Source: Porphyra umbilicalis
Lineage: Eukaryota; Rhodophyta; Bangiophyceae; Bangiales; Bangiaceae
NCBI GenBank assembly: GCA_002049455.2
Contig: KV918891.1
Coordinates: 1 to 64,000 of the forward strand
Direction of reading: 5' to 3'
DNA length: 64,000 bases
The notes under the pieces were generated by a model. It was not told the origin of the DNA, made no database searches, and worked only from the letters and a program-made list of their open reading frames with translations. Positions 11,140 to 22,482 of this stretch are shown here, piece by piece (position 1 is the stretch's first letter; every line of letters starts with the position of its first letter). Both the position numbers and the translations under genes were made by a program.

Positions 11140-12514
11140 GCCGCGTCGCTGCCGCCGCCGTCGAGCGCCGACACGGGCGGGCGTCGGCGGCGGGCGGCGG
11201 GCGTCGACGGCGACGGGGGTGGTGGGGCCACCACCCCAACCGACCGACCGCGGCGGCCGACGCGGCACGCGTGGGGGGGCGCCCCCCCGCGCGCGTCGAG
11301 CCGCGACCCGCCGCCGCCGCCGCCGCCGCCGAGGCGGCCGGGGGGACACACAAACCCGACGGGGCGTGGCCGGGGGGCACCACCACCCCACGGCGGCGGG
11401 GCGGGCGGCGCGACGCGCCGCCGCCGCGGCGTCAACCCGCCGTCGAGCGGCGCCGGCATGGTGGCGCGGGCGCCCGGGGGGCCGGCCGTTGCGCCGCCGC
11501 CGGCGGGTAGGGCGTCGGCGGGGCGGTGGCAGCGGGGCGGCGAGCAGCCCGGCGGCGGAGCGGGTGGCGCCCACAGGTGGCGGCCCGACCAAGCAGAGAA
11601 GGCAAAGAAGAGGGGGAGGGGCAACAACACCAGCGCCGCGGGGGAGAGCCGACACGGCGGCGCGCGACGGGCGCGTCGCAGCCCCGCCGTACAGCGCCTG
11701 GGCGCGGGCACGCCGCGGCAGGGGGGCGAGGTGCGGGGCGGGGGCCCGCCAGCGCACCCCCCACGCTGCGGCTGGAAGCACGAGTGCGCGCCCGCGCGCG
11801 CCGCTGATTGGTTGCCTGCACCCCCAGTCGGGGGTGCACGCGTACAAGGCGCGCCGCGCCGGATCGCGCGCGTGTGCGCGGGCGCGCCCGCGGTCGGCCG
11901 CGGCAGAAAAATCTTGCGCGCGGGGCGCGCGCGGTTCGGTACCAACGCGTACCGCCCCCTGGGGCGCGCCCCCGAGCGCGCGGCGTTGGCAGGGGCGGGT
12001 ATGCATATCCCCCCCCGCCGTGTCTACCCCCCCACCGCACGCGGCCCAGCGTGCCGACGGTGGGAACAAGGTGGGCACAGATGGCGGGTGGGGCCGCGGT
12101 CGATGCGACGCGGAGCGCCGCGACCCCTGTGCGGGGAGGGCGCGACCGCGGGCGGCGGGGGGGCCCCCCCGCGGTCGTCGGGCAACGGTGCACCCCAAAC
12201 GGCGGTCCGCGTTTCTTGTCCACGGGCGGCAGTGCCCCCCCGCGGCTGTCCACGCGGCCACCAAAACAAGAAAAAACAAGAGATGCACTGCCACCACACG
12301 GCAGACGGGGCGAGCGGCGCGGGGGGCGACAGGGCCGCCCCGCGTTGCCGCCGCTCGCCCCTCCCCACACGCGGGCCGGCGCTCCCCGCCGTTCCAGAGG
12401 GATGGCGGGCCGCTCGCTGCCCCCGAGTCCGCGTCGCTCCCTCCACGCACACCGCGTGCAATTTCCCCCCCCCTTCCTGCACCTGCTGGTGTGCGTCGCG
12501 ACGCTCTCGACGAC
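10954..12514. other. GC-rich region upstream of the DUF4864-like gene
   Basis: Long open frames on both strands here reflect G/C composition, and I see no family motif. The minus strand could hold the N-terminal extension of the DUF4864-like protein (open from an ATG at 11459). An inverted CCAAT (ATTGG, 11807-11811) and a hairpin TGCACCCCC-AGTC-GGGGGTGCA (11817-11838) lie in the presumed promoter side of that gene. (CCG)n simple sequence occurs at about 11090-11135. Confidence 0.45.
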
Positions 12515-12816
12515 CCAGCCCCAGGTCGTTCTGATGTCCGGCGCCCGGCGAGCTCCATCGGCCGCCGCTTCGGTCGAGAGGATGGGTAATGAGGCCATCC
12601 GACAGGTGCCGTTCCTCAGCAACTGTTCATTCCCTCTGCGCAGCTGTCGGTACGCACCGTGCGTACCGACACCGTGCGTACCGACAGCTGTGCAAAGGGA
12701 ATGAACAGTTGCTGAGGAACGGCACCTGTCGGATGGCCTCGTTACCCATCCTCTCGACCGAAACGGCGGTCGATGTGGCCCGTCGGGTGTCGGACACCAG
12801 AGCCACCTGGGGCTGC
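12515..12816. mobile_element. foldback/MITE-like inverted repeat
   Basis: Two arms of about 136 bp (12515-12650 and 12681-12816) are inverted copies of each other, roughly 90% identical, around a short spacer made of GTGCGTACCGACA repeats. Corresponding landmarks are CGGTCGAGAG at 12571 against CTCTCGACCG at 12751, and CAGCTGTCGGTACG at 12641 against CGTACCGACAGCTG at 12677. No transposase is encoded, and I did not find a convincing target duplication. Confidence 0.75.
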
Positions 12817-12890
12817 GTCAACCCTCAGCTTGGTCCCCACACTCGTTCCCCGCCGCACGTCCCAAGGGGGGGCGGCTGCGCCATGGCCAC

Positions 12891-13387
12891 CTAGGCCACC
12901 GATCCATCGCCGTCCACAAACGCCTTGACGGCCGCGGCCGCGTGAGCCACCGCCGCTTTGAGGTCTGCCGGCCAGCAAGGCCCATAGTTGGCGTCGCGGC
13001 AGGAGCCGCCAGCCTCGCGACTCTTCTTAAGCGTCAGGAATGGGGCGCCACCCGGCGGCGCCAACCGCACTGCAACGGCCAGCTGGTTGATACGGTGTCG
13101 GGTGGGCGCACTGTCCCCCCGCGCCAGGTTCCGGATGGCCATCTTGATCATCTCTTCGGAGCGGCGGAGGACGTCGGCCTTCGCCGCGCTCACGGCATCC
13201 TCCCCGATGGGCGCGAGCAGGTCGCGCACACGCCCACCCGCGACCGAACAGAGCACCAAGAGGATGTTCGCGAGGGCTTCCTTGTTCAACTTGCGGGCCC
13301 AGCGGACAAACTGTGCCGCTGCTGCCGGCTGGGCGACGGGTCCGGGGACAACCTGGGCGGCCGGCGGAGGCGGCGGCGGCGGCGGCG

Positions 13388-13424
<37 letters not shown>

Positions 13425-13988
13425 CGATGCCAACAGGATTGGCAGGAGTGCAGGCACCTCGGACCCGCGTGCGACGGCCGCAGATGCGGCGGCAATGACA
13501 GCGGTCGTCACGGCGTGCATCACAGACGCGACGGCGTCGGCGGGGAAAGCGCGAGCCTGGGACGGCAGCAGCATCCACAGGGGCGGCTGGCCAGCGGTGC
13601 GCAACGGACCTACCGCTACAGCGCCGCCTATGACGGCCGCGGCGGCGGCACGCGCAGCTGCCACAATAGCACTGTCGTCGGTGTCGGCGCCGACGGCCGC
13701 AGTCGCCATTACCCCCGGCAGCCCGACCGACTCGTGGCTCTCCCCCCCAGCCGTGCAAGCGCTCTCAGCGCCGCCCACCACGTACAGTGCCGGAGAGCCC
13801 GTCGACGGCGCGCCGTCAGACGGGCCAGCCGCCCACGCGCCGGGGACGCCCACCGCTGCCACGTCCATGTCGCCCTCCTCGGGCGCGTCACCGTACAACC
13901 AAGTGATATCGTCCGTCGGTGTGGTAGGCAGGGACGGATAGAAGTCGCCACCCGGGGCGTCCGAGTCGAGAGGGGGGATGCCCGCCAT
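12891..13988 (-). CDS. uncharacterised protein with polyproline linker
   Basis: An ORF of 365 aa from the ATG at 13988; the frame is open further upstream but without another ATG. I do not recognise the family. The N-terminus (MAGIPPLDSDAPGGDFYPSL) is acidic and Tyr/Trp-containing. The middle is Ala-rich and probably helical. A polyproline tract (about 13350-13430) then leads to a charged helical domain (WARKLNKEALANILLVLCSV, then two further Arg/Lys-rich helices) and a C-terminal Cys-containing segment. The composition changes and the coherent C-terminal domain argue that it is coding. An AT-rich motif (AATATAGAATTC, around 14574) about 590 bp upstream is the only TATA-like element seen. It could be a host gene or a transposon accessory ORF. 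Confidence 0.45.
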
Positions 13989-16900
13989 CGGCCCAACCCG
14001 TGCCGCCTGGGAGCCAGCCGCCTCTGGGTCAGTCGGGGGGTGCCCTGCGGTGCGCTCTCGGTCGCGGCACGCGTCGTCGTCGTCCGTTGGACACCCCCCT
14101 CGTCGTCGCGCACGGCGGTTCCGGAGATGCGTACCACCGGCCAAAGTCAGAGGCGGCGGGCACAGGCACGCACGCACAAAAGGGGAGCCTCGGGGCACCA
14201 GTTGTGCCCGGCCCTGCAGGGCCGGCTGCGATGCTGCCTCGGCCAACCGCGCCCCGCGCGGACGCCAAAATTGGCCAGCCGGGCACCTGCGGCTGTGCCC
14301 CGTTGGGCCGTGCGCACACCGACACGCACGTGGCGGTGCATCCAGGGATACCGCATCCAAACAATCACCCACCTCCCCCTATGCCACAGCTCGCCGGCAG
14401 CGCTCGGGACGTCTCTTGACGAGATTTGCCTGTTGAGGTGACCACCACACGTCGGACGCCAAGCCAGAGAGGGTGGCGTGCGAGCCGGCCCTGGCTGGGG
14501 CCCTTGCTGCTGGTGATTGGCACTACCGTGCCGCGCTTCCGCCTCCCCGTCGGGCGGGGCTCGCAAGAAAAAATATAGAATTCCGCCCGTTCCCCCCGCG
14601 CGCGCAGCGACGCCATGCAGGAGGCGCCGACCGCGCAGCCTGCTGTTGCGGTGGACCGCGAGCACGCACAGCCCGGCGTGGCGGCTGGTGCGTGCTGGTG
14701 GCAACGCCGCCTTCCGCACTGGAAGACGAGTTCCACGACTACGGGGGCCTCGTGACAGACTGCTTTTCCATGGGATTGTTCGATGTACAAACTCGGAGCT
14801 CTTTATGAGCGAAGCTTCTATACGGCTGTAGGAACACGTGGCGTTTTACCCCCGGATGGCAAACGTTGATTGGCACAAAGGGTGGGCCGAATCTGTAAAA
14901 GTACTGGATGTGGGCTGGAACAGAAACGCCTCCCTGTCTCTAGTGTCTATTCTACCGAGTGCATCATTTGATGCCTTGGGCATCATTTGATGCGCTTTCC
15001 TGGCACCATTTTTTTCGTGCTTCCCGGCCTCGCACGCTCCTTCTGACAATAGAAACGGATTAAGAGAGGTCTTGTTACTCCTGGGGGAAATCGTGGCCAT
15101 TGTGCTACGGATACAAACGGGGGGTGCTCCAGACGCCCAAAAAGGGGGGTCGCACCGCCGTTGTCTGGTCCTGTGAGAGGGTGCATAATTTGATGCACCA
15201 CCGGGCACCATTTGATGCCATTTTTGGTGGACTCGCATTGTGGGCTGTCTGGCACGGTACAGTCACTATCCGCTTATTGCAGACCGCCCAATTTTGGCCG
15301 ATCCGAACAAGAACATAAGCACTCATGTGTTTTCAAACATTTTTGATAACTCCGCACTTATATCGCATTTATCCAGGCATGTTTCACAGCAAGTCGGCGA
15401 GTAAATTAAATTGAATCTGGAGCCGGTACAACAGCCGGCGGTCGGGGACCCGGCCGCCGTCGTGACGACAGCTGCGCCGCACCCCCCCGCCCCCCCCCCC
15501 GCTTGCCCCCGCCCGTCACTATCGCCGGCGCCCCCGTCGCTCCGCCGATCGCGGGCAGCTGTCGCCCTTTTGCTGGGACAGGGTGTCTCACGGAGGTATG
15601 CGTCCTTCGCGCACACTCCAGGGGGTCCGCTTCTCTTTTCGGGGGGGGGCGGGGAGGGGGGGGGGGGCGCACGGGTGCTCATTGCATGGCGGCAGGGGCG
15701 ATCGTTGATGCTGTGCTGCTTGTCTCTGTGTGCTTTTGTTGTAAATTTTGGCCCCTTCCCTGTAGCGCGCGACATCGGTGGTGAACATGGTGTGTCATCA
15801 GCCTGTACTCTCTGCTTGAGTCGTCCATGTGCCCCCCCCCCTCCCTTGTTTGTGTCCGCCGTCCATGTAGGCGCGTCTGGGAAACATGGGGCATTCTGGT
15901 TCACGCTCAGTGGGGGGTTCTGGCGGGCGGCGTGGACAGCGGCGGTGGGGGTGGGAGGGCGTGAAGAGTCAAATCTGCACATGCACTGGATCGCACTCAA
16001 AAACAACACAGGCAGACGCGCCGTCTTTTTCTTCCCTCTTTGGTCACTCTCCCGCTACGTGGGTAGTCTTTCCCCCTCTTTTGCCGGGGCGTGAGCAATG
16101 ATCCCAACTGTTGCGCCACTTGGGGGGGGGGACAGCAGCGCGGCGAAGACGAAGACGACAACGCGCGAGCAGCAACGGACAGCCAATCAGCGACCGAATT
16201 AAATGTGCAAGGATCTTGCGTCCCAGCCAATCAGCAGGTGTGGAGCTGTAAAGAGGGTCCCCTTCCGACAGTCGGCGTGTGCTGCGGCCCGACCCAGGTC
16301 ATTCGGGCCCCCTCGCAGTCCCGTCGTTTCCCTTCGTTTCTCGTCGTTTCTCGTCGTTTCTCGGGCGTTCCGCCTCGGATCCGCATCAGATGCGGGCTCC
16401 GGGGCCCCGAAGTTCTGCAAGACAGGCCAGATCCAGGCAGAATCGCCTGAGAGACGTGCACTGCGACAATAGTGCGGTGCACCTTGTGCGACCTTCAGAT
16501 CTTTTCCCTGGCCTTTAGGACAGGGTGCTCTCAAAGTGTAGTGATGCACACATATACTTAGATATCGGGACTTGATCTCCGTTTCAGAGGTGGCAGTCTG
16601 CATTCGTGTCCTCAGGGATCTGAGGGCGTGTCAGCGTTGGAAGGGTCGCGATGACGCTAAAAAGCGAATAGAGTTACGTGGCTGAGAAGGACTCTCCTGC
16701 CACAAGGGTCACAGGGCCCGGACGGCGTCTGCCCCTCTGCCCCCCCCCACCGCCCCGAGTTGCGCGCAGCGACCGCGCGCTGCGACTTCCGGGGTTCGAC
16801 GCGCCCACGATGACCCGCGGGTGATCGTGCCTGCGCGCCGTCTTCTGTTGCGGCGGCCCATCGCCGGTTGCTGACGCCACCTAGCGGCGCTGTTGGAGGC

Positions 16901-18313
16901 GCCCCATCACGCGGCGATCAGTCCCACCCGCCCACCCGTGCGCCGTGTCGGCCGCCCTGCCCGCCGTGTGCAGGTGCGCTGCGCGGCGGAGTGACAGCCC
17001 CTCCTGTGGGCGTCGCGCGACGCCGGCGGGCCGCCGCCGCTGCGGTGGCAGCGGCGGCACCCCTTTCCCCGCCCCACATTCTCCCCGCCACGGCAGCGTG
17101 GCTGTACGTGCCCCCGTGCGCGCTCGCGGCTATGGCGCCGGCCGGCGTGCCCGGTGTCGATGCGTCGCCGAGCGCGCCACCGCCCTGAAGGCCAGGGTAT
17201 TGCACGCACGTGCCTTGAATTTCGAGTCATGTTCGGACCAAATCACCCGTAGAAGGGGAGCCAGGGCAGCCCCCCGTTCATCAATTCTCTGACAGCTCTA
17301 TTCTCACTCAGATGTTTCCAAAAATAGAGCCTGAGATGTACTGTGATTTGGTCCTTAAAGGCTGTCAGTCCGTACTTCGCACTCTTGTTCTCGTCCCCCT
17401 TGTGCTTGTGTTCCTGTTCGGATCGGCCAAAATTGGGCGGTCTGCAATATATGGCACCCTTGCGCACTTTGTAGCCCCCGTGCCAGCAATGCATTCTCAC
17501 GGCGCACCACGGCGAGGCGTTCTCGTTTCACTTCCGATCGCTGCCATTTTGACCGAGAAAGGGGCTGCTGGGGCTCATGATCACAGGATTTAAGGACCAA
17601 TTCAGTTGGTCGATCGCATGAGGGGGCGTGCAATTACGGATTTGCTATGACTTCGAGTTCCACACGCGCGTCCTCCAGCGACACGATCCGACACCAACTC
17701 TGAGCATCCTCGAGCTGGCAACCACCAGACTTCAAACGGGACTGGAGTATGATCAGTTTCTTTTCTGAGAAAAAGAATAAGAAGGATACGACGAGGGGTT
17801 TATGAAGATCATTCATCGTTGCTGTCCGACGGGTCCTCACTCGCTTCCTTTTCGGGCCCATTACGACCCCCGCCGTCCGAGCCGTCAGGCCCCTCGCCGT
17901 TCAAGTCGGCACTGTCCCCGCAGTCCACTCATTTACATCCTCCATCGTCCAACACGCCACTCCTTCCGCCGTCCGAGTCGTCGCTCTCCCGGCTGGACGA
18001 GGCGTCACTCCCGTCGCCTTCAGTGGCATGGCCTCCCTTGCCCTCGTCCAACCCAGTCTGGCCCTACGTGGCTGGACAACCGCTGTGGGGAAGAAGACGG
18101 TGGAGTCGATGACGGTGGCGTCGGCGACGGTGGGGCCCAGGACGATTGTCAGCGTCATCGGTGGAAGGACGGATGACGGTATGTTCACATCGATGGGTGC
18201 AGTGTGCGACAAATCCGTCACGTTTTTCCAATTCCCCCTGTCTGGGCTGCATTCCAGAAGACGATCGCGAGATTTGTCGATGGTTCCCGTGGAAGTTGTC
18301 GATCGCGATCCTC
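13989..18313. other. repeat-rich intergenic region, no gene supported
   Basis: No protein family could be recognised on either strand over about 4.3 kb. Seen here: ATTTGATGC-type short repeats (14965-15220); a 35-bp segment at 15275-15310 that recurs inverted at 17415-17449; G/C homopolymer tracts (15480-15670); two CCAATCAGC motifs (around 16180 and 16216); a TCTCGTCGTT micro-repeat (16335-16365); and a CpG-rich patch (16740-17190). The paired inverted fragments suggest remnants of a transposon. Confidence 0.45.
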
Positions 18314-18343
18314 CCAGTTATATAGCACGTGACATATAACTGG
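18314..18343. repeat. palindrome centred on a CACGTG box
   Basis: CCAGTTATAT and ATATAACTGG are perfect 10-bp inverted arms flanking AGCACGTGAC, which contains the palindromic CACGTG (G-box/E-box core). It could be a transcription factor site or a tiny hairpin element; there is no adjacent gene to tie it to. Confidence 0.7.
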
Positions 18344-18445
18344 AGCGCATATAACCGGATATTGACTGTATACTTGACGCAACGACGGTCATCCATCTTT
18401 CGCACCAGCTGCCGCACACCGCTTGTGCAAGCGACAATCCTCGCA

Positions 18446-19487
18446 GCGCAGTGGTGACTAACCGGGGGTGGGACACAAATGCCATTTTGGGCCATGTGGA
18501 CCCACATTCGGTCATGGAATCGACCTGTGCGGGGTCACACACGCAGATTTTTTCCACAAACCTTTGTGGATGATATTTCCTGTCTTCTGAGGTTGGATGC
18601 CTTTACACCTCCAGAAGCGTCTCGACGAGAGGAAGAGCATTGCGCCGAGTCTGGCCGCCCAAGTGGACAGGAAGTGCGCTTCACAAAGCCATGTGGAACA
18701 GCCGTAGCGTCCGTCCACAAAGGCATGTGGAGGCGACCGCTACTTTGTGGGCGGCCTGTTGCGTGTGGGGATATCTCCCAACAGAAAGGCGTCAAGACGA
18801 GGGTGCTCTCCCACCATGTCACCACTGCGCGGGGGTGAGACACAAACGACTTTTTACCATGTGGAAAGGTCAGACCGACGTGTGGGGCTTCCGCAGGTCG
18901 CCAAAACCCACACACATTGACATGGTTTTGTGGTGGCTCTTGTGGGTTACAGTTCGTGAGTCGACCCACGGCATATCAGCTCATGGAATCTCCCCATGAA
19001 CAGAGAGCCCGACAGTGCAAAACAGCCAATCAACGCTTTTTCTCCTAGCTAATGATGGCCAATGAGAGCTCGAAACTTTCTTCTGACGTCGCGCCATGAT
19101 CTCCACTGGGCCAACATGGTGGGAGAGCACCCTCGTCTTGACGCCTTTCTGTTGGGAGATATCCCCACACGCAACAGGCCGCCCACAAAGTAGCGGTCGC
19201 CTCCACATGCCTTTGTGGACGGACGCTACGGCTGTTCCACATGGCTTTGTGAAGCGCACTTCCTGTCCACTTGGGCGGCCAGACTCGGCGCAATGCTCTT
19301 CCTCTCGTCGAGACGCTTCTGGAGGTGTAAAGGCATCCAACCTCAGAAGACAGGAAATATCATCCACAAAGGTTTGTGGAAAAAATCTGCGTGTGTGACC
19401 CCGCACAGGTCGATTCCATGACCGAATGTGGGTCCACATGGCCCAAAATGGCATTTGTGTCCCACCCCCGGTTAGTCACCACTGCGC
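18446..19487. mobile_element. large palindromic (foldback) element with 373-bp arms
   Basis: The left arm 18446-18818 and right arm 19115-19487 are inverted copies with no difference that I could detect; the same 110+ residue conceptual peptide appears on both strands. They flank a 296-bp spacer. The outer ends read GCGCAGTGGTGACTAACC. The left arm is followed at 18819 by an inverted copy of its own end (GTCACCACTGCGC), so it may itself be a 387-bp TIR element that was duplicated in inverted orientation. No transposase is encoded. The CAGTGG-type ends resemble hAT termini, but I found only an imperfect flanking duplication. Confidence 0.85.
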
Positions 19488-19547
19488 AGACGAGACTCCT
19501 TTTCCATCAATCGGGTGCGCCTTGCAGTACGCGACTGGGTGAATAGT

Positions 19548-19680
19548 ACAGCCGTTCTCTCAATACTTCTGTACTCCAACTGTTGCAAATGAGTTTCGAA
19601 TCGGCCTGTGCTGGGTCGTAGAGGCCGATTTGCAACTCTTTGGCAACAGTTGGATGCGGGATTTTTAGGAGAACGGCTGT
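19548..19680. repeat. imperfect hairpin/MITE-like element
   Basis: ACAGCCGTTCTC at 19548 pairs with GAGAACGGCTGT at 19669. Inside, CCAACTGTTGC and GCAACAGTTGG, and ATCGGCC and GGCCGAT, continue the pairing around a GGGTCG loop. The arms are about 60 bp with indels. No coding capacity. Confidence 0.65.
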
Positions 19681-20060
19681 CCACTTGAGCGGAGGACTGG
19701 TCGGTGCGGCGTGCGCGCCCCGCTTGAATGGCACGACGACCCGAGCGGGACTCGTCACCCGATATCCTAGGCGAGTCGCCACCGGCTGGTCGCAGGATAC
19801 CAACGAGCAGCGCTCGCGCGGGGTCTCGCCTGCATGCGCCCCACGGACCAGAAGTCAAGAGCGAAAGGAGGGGAAAAGAGCACCCGCGAATGGAGGGCGA
19901 GATGCGAGCAACAACCAAGACGGAGGGCGCCGGCATCTCTGCGGTTCACTGCTGTTCCCTCCTTCCTTGCAGCACTTTTTCTTCAGGCATGCAGTTTATA
20001 GGCAGTCATACACGTCGCGCACGGCGGTCGAGTGGCCACACCCCTCCCCCGCCCTCATGG

Positions 20061-21461
20061 TCATGTCCTCCCCTCCCCCACATCAACAACAGGCGCTGCC
20101 GCCGCCGACGTCAGCTCAACCACAGCCGGTGTCAGCGGTACCACCGTGAGTGGCGGCAAGTCAGGCACGTCTGCCCCCCCCGCCGCCACTGACGCGTCCA
20201 CTGACGACAGCCGAGGCAGTGCTGGCACGCAACAAGCAAGTTTCTCGCAGCTATCGTCGGCACAGCGCATCAGGCACTCATTCTCCCCATCCGAAGCCGA
20301 CGTGTCCCCCAACCCGTCCTCCCCCTCGGCCTCGGGCTGGATGGTCGTCGAGTGGATGCCTGCCAGGTGGAAGGCCTGCTTGATGGCCGGTGCAAGCACC
20401 CCAAATTGTGTGTCCTTGGCGGTGAGCACGTGCACTGAGGCGACCAGCTTGGCGTCCGACAGCTGCCAGCAGTGCAGCTCGTGGATGGAGAGGACGCCGG
20501 GGATGGCTGTGACGCGGGTATGGAGGTCGGTAATGTTGATGCCGGCCGGGGTGCCGTTGAGGAGAATGGCGGCCGACCGCCGCGCGAGGGGGATGGCGTG
20601 CATCAGCATCAGGCCGACAATGGTCAGAGACGCGAGCGGGTCGATGTACCGAACAAAGCCAGTGGCTGCCTTTTTCCCATTGTCGGTCGCCAGCAGCAGC
20701 ACAGTGGCCGTGAGAACGACGGCAACCGAGCCGAGCGCGTCGGCGAGCACGTGGAGGAAGATAGCGCGCATGTTCATCGTGTTCTTGCGCGCACGTGCGT
20801 GCTCTGCGCCCACCTTGGCCGCGTCAGCGTCATCGTGGCCTCGGCCGTGACCGTTTCCATGGCCATGGCCGTGACCGTGGCCATGGCCGTCGTCGTGATT
20901 GCGGTCGTGGTCATGGTGGACCTCCTCCTTGGACTGCTCAATGTCCCAGTCTTCGCGCTCATCGTTGTGGCTATGCCTTCCGTCGAGCCCGTGCCCATGC
21001 CCGTGACCATGCCCGTGACCGTGCCCATGCGAGTGCCCCACATGGGAGTGACCGTGGTCGGCAAAGAGCATGAGCCCCGCAACATTCAGCGCCAAGCCAA
21101 CGCCGCCAACGATGAGGACGAGCGTGGGCCGGTCAACCTCTTCCGGCTGTATGAACCGCTTGCCAGCGTCCAATGCAATTGACAAGCACAGCGCGAGCAG
21201 GAAGACCGCATTGGCGAGCGCGCCGAGGAGCTCCGCCCGCTGGTAGCCGTACGTGTTAACGGATGGGGGCACCTTGGACGACCGCGCCGCACGGATGGCA
21301 AAGAGGGCGACGGCGAGGGCGAGCACGTCGGATACCATGTGGATGGCATCAGCCGCAAGCGCGAGGGAGCCCGACGTGACGCCAACAACGAGCTCAATGA
21401 CAAAGTAGGACCCGTTGATAACCATCATGACGCACAACTTCTGGGCCCTCGACCAGGCCAT
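20061..21461 (-). CDS. cation diffusion facilitator (CDF/ZnT/Zrc1-type) zinc transporter
   Basis: A Zn2+/H+ antiporter that moves zinc out of the cytosol, typically into a vacuole, Golgi or vesicle. The start is the ATG at 21461 (MAWSRAQKLCVMMVINGSYF), because the frame upstream is Pro/Ser-rich and non-homologous. The protein is 466 aa with six membrane segments: TM1 about residues 10-30, TM2 with HMVSD (HxxxD metal site), TM3 and TM4 before the long loop, then TM5 with HVLAD (second HxxxD) and TM6. The cytosolic loop between TM4 and TM5 is an exceptionally His-rich HGHGHGHG region (about 150-250). A cytosolic C-terminal domain (VTAIPGVLSIHELHCW) follows, then an acidic and Ala/Pro-rich tail. 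Both metal-site pairs are intact, so it should be functional. Intronless. Zinc is inferred from the HxxxD signature and His loop. Confidence 0.93.
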   Translation of the reverse strand: MAWSRAQKLCVMMVINGSYFVIELVVGVTSGSLALAADAIHMVSDVLALAVALFAIRAARSSKVPPSVNTYGYQRAELLGALANAVFLLALCLSIALDAGKRFIQPEEVDRPTLVLIVGGVGLALNVAGLMLFADHGHSHVGHSHGHGHGHGHGHGHGLDGRHSHNDEREDWDIEQSKEEVHHDHDRNHDDGHGHGHGHGHGNGHGRGHDDADAAKVGAEHARARKNTMNMRAIFLHVLADALGSVAVVLTATVLLLATDNGKKAATGFVRYIDPLASLTIVGLMLMHAIPLARRSAAILLNGTPAGINITDLHTRVTAIPGVLSIHELHCWQLSDAKLVASVHVLTAKDTQFGVLAPAIKQAFHLAGIHSTTIQPEAEGEDGLGDTSASDGENECLMRCADDSCEKLACCVPALPRLSSVDASVAAGGADVPDLPPLTVVPLTPAVVELTSAAAAPVVDVGEGRT

Positions 21462-22482
21462 ACTGAGCTGCGTGGATGAGCGGGGGATGGCGGGCAAGGA
21501 AGCAGTCGGTGGGGTAGGTGGGGGGGGATGGCGCCAGCTGAGGAAGGAGAACGAGGGAGCCGAGGGATGGTGAGGGCGTGGGGGTGACAACACGGATAGC
21601 AAACTTGGAAGCAAGTCGGTATTAGGACAATAAGGGCGGGATAATAAAAAGGGAGGGGGGAGAAAGGATAGAAGGGAGCAAGATGGACAACAGGGAAAAG
21701 GGGAAGGGTGGAAGGTAGGGGGGGTAGACTACCCGGGGGGGAACGGGAAGGGTGCAACCCCAACCCCGCCGAATGGCGTCGACTTCAGCCACTGGCGTGA
21801 GACAACGTGCCACTGCAGCAGCCTGTGGATGCTGCCGGCCAGCTTTCTCTCTTAATGCGTGGCAGCCCGCGAAGCAGTCTCGCGCGTGGCCGAAAGGACA
21901 CCACGACGTGCACGTGTCACGCGACACTGTCGACTGTGACTAGTCGCCAGCTTCCCCCCCTCTTCCAATACACGAGAGTACGCCGCAGCCGCAACGACGG
22001 TCCTGGCGATGCCATTGCAAACCGGCGGCCTCACCATTTACAATCCCAGATACCGACAGCGGCTACACCCACCGATGGGGGTCTGGTGAGGCCCACGGAG
22101 AGGACCACGCTCAGTGTCAAGAAGCACCCCAGTCGCCCAGCGCGGCGTTTGGCTGGGCCTCGTCGGTTAAGAGAAAAACGGAACACCCCCATGGTTTGTT
22201 CCGCGTCCATGCGCGGGGCCACATGGGTTTCATTCTTGGCGGCTGGCGTGGTCAGCCGCGCCACGAGCGAGACTGACGGTGTAGCGATTCTACGCGTGCC
22301 ACGCTCATGCAAACCCCTCAGGTCTGCACGCCCGCGCTGGGTGGGATCGACAAGCACCGCAGTCCATTGAGAACAGAGCCCAGCACTCCAGAGGGGCCCA
22401 GGAGGCGGTCAGGCAGTCGAGTTCCGTACACACGGCGGAACACGCGTGGCGCCAGATTTAGCACCAGCACCGTCAGTGGTTG
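21462..22482. other. region upstream of the CDF transporter, no gene supported
   Basis: This must contain the minus-strand promoter of the transporter. The first 300 bp are G-rich on the plus strand (C-rich on the transcribed side) and include one AT-rich patch (GGATAATAAAAAGG, around 21638-21653) that might serve as a weak TATA-like element. From 21780 to 22480 I see no recognisable coding sequence. Confidence 0.35.

Noticed and set aside
11023..12622. Several 400-800 residue open frames on both strands
   Set aside because: They are Arg/Pro/Gly/Ala runs in mutually overlapping phases, as expected from very high GC content, with no motif.
18479..19454. Pair of identical 110+ residue proteins on opposite strands
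   Set aside because: They are the two arms of the palindrome read inward; no family resemblance and no independent evidence of coding.
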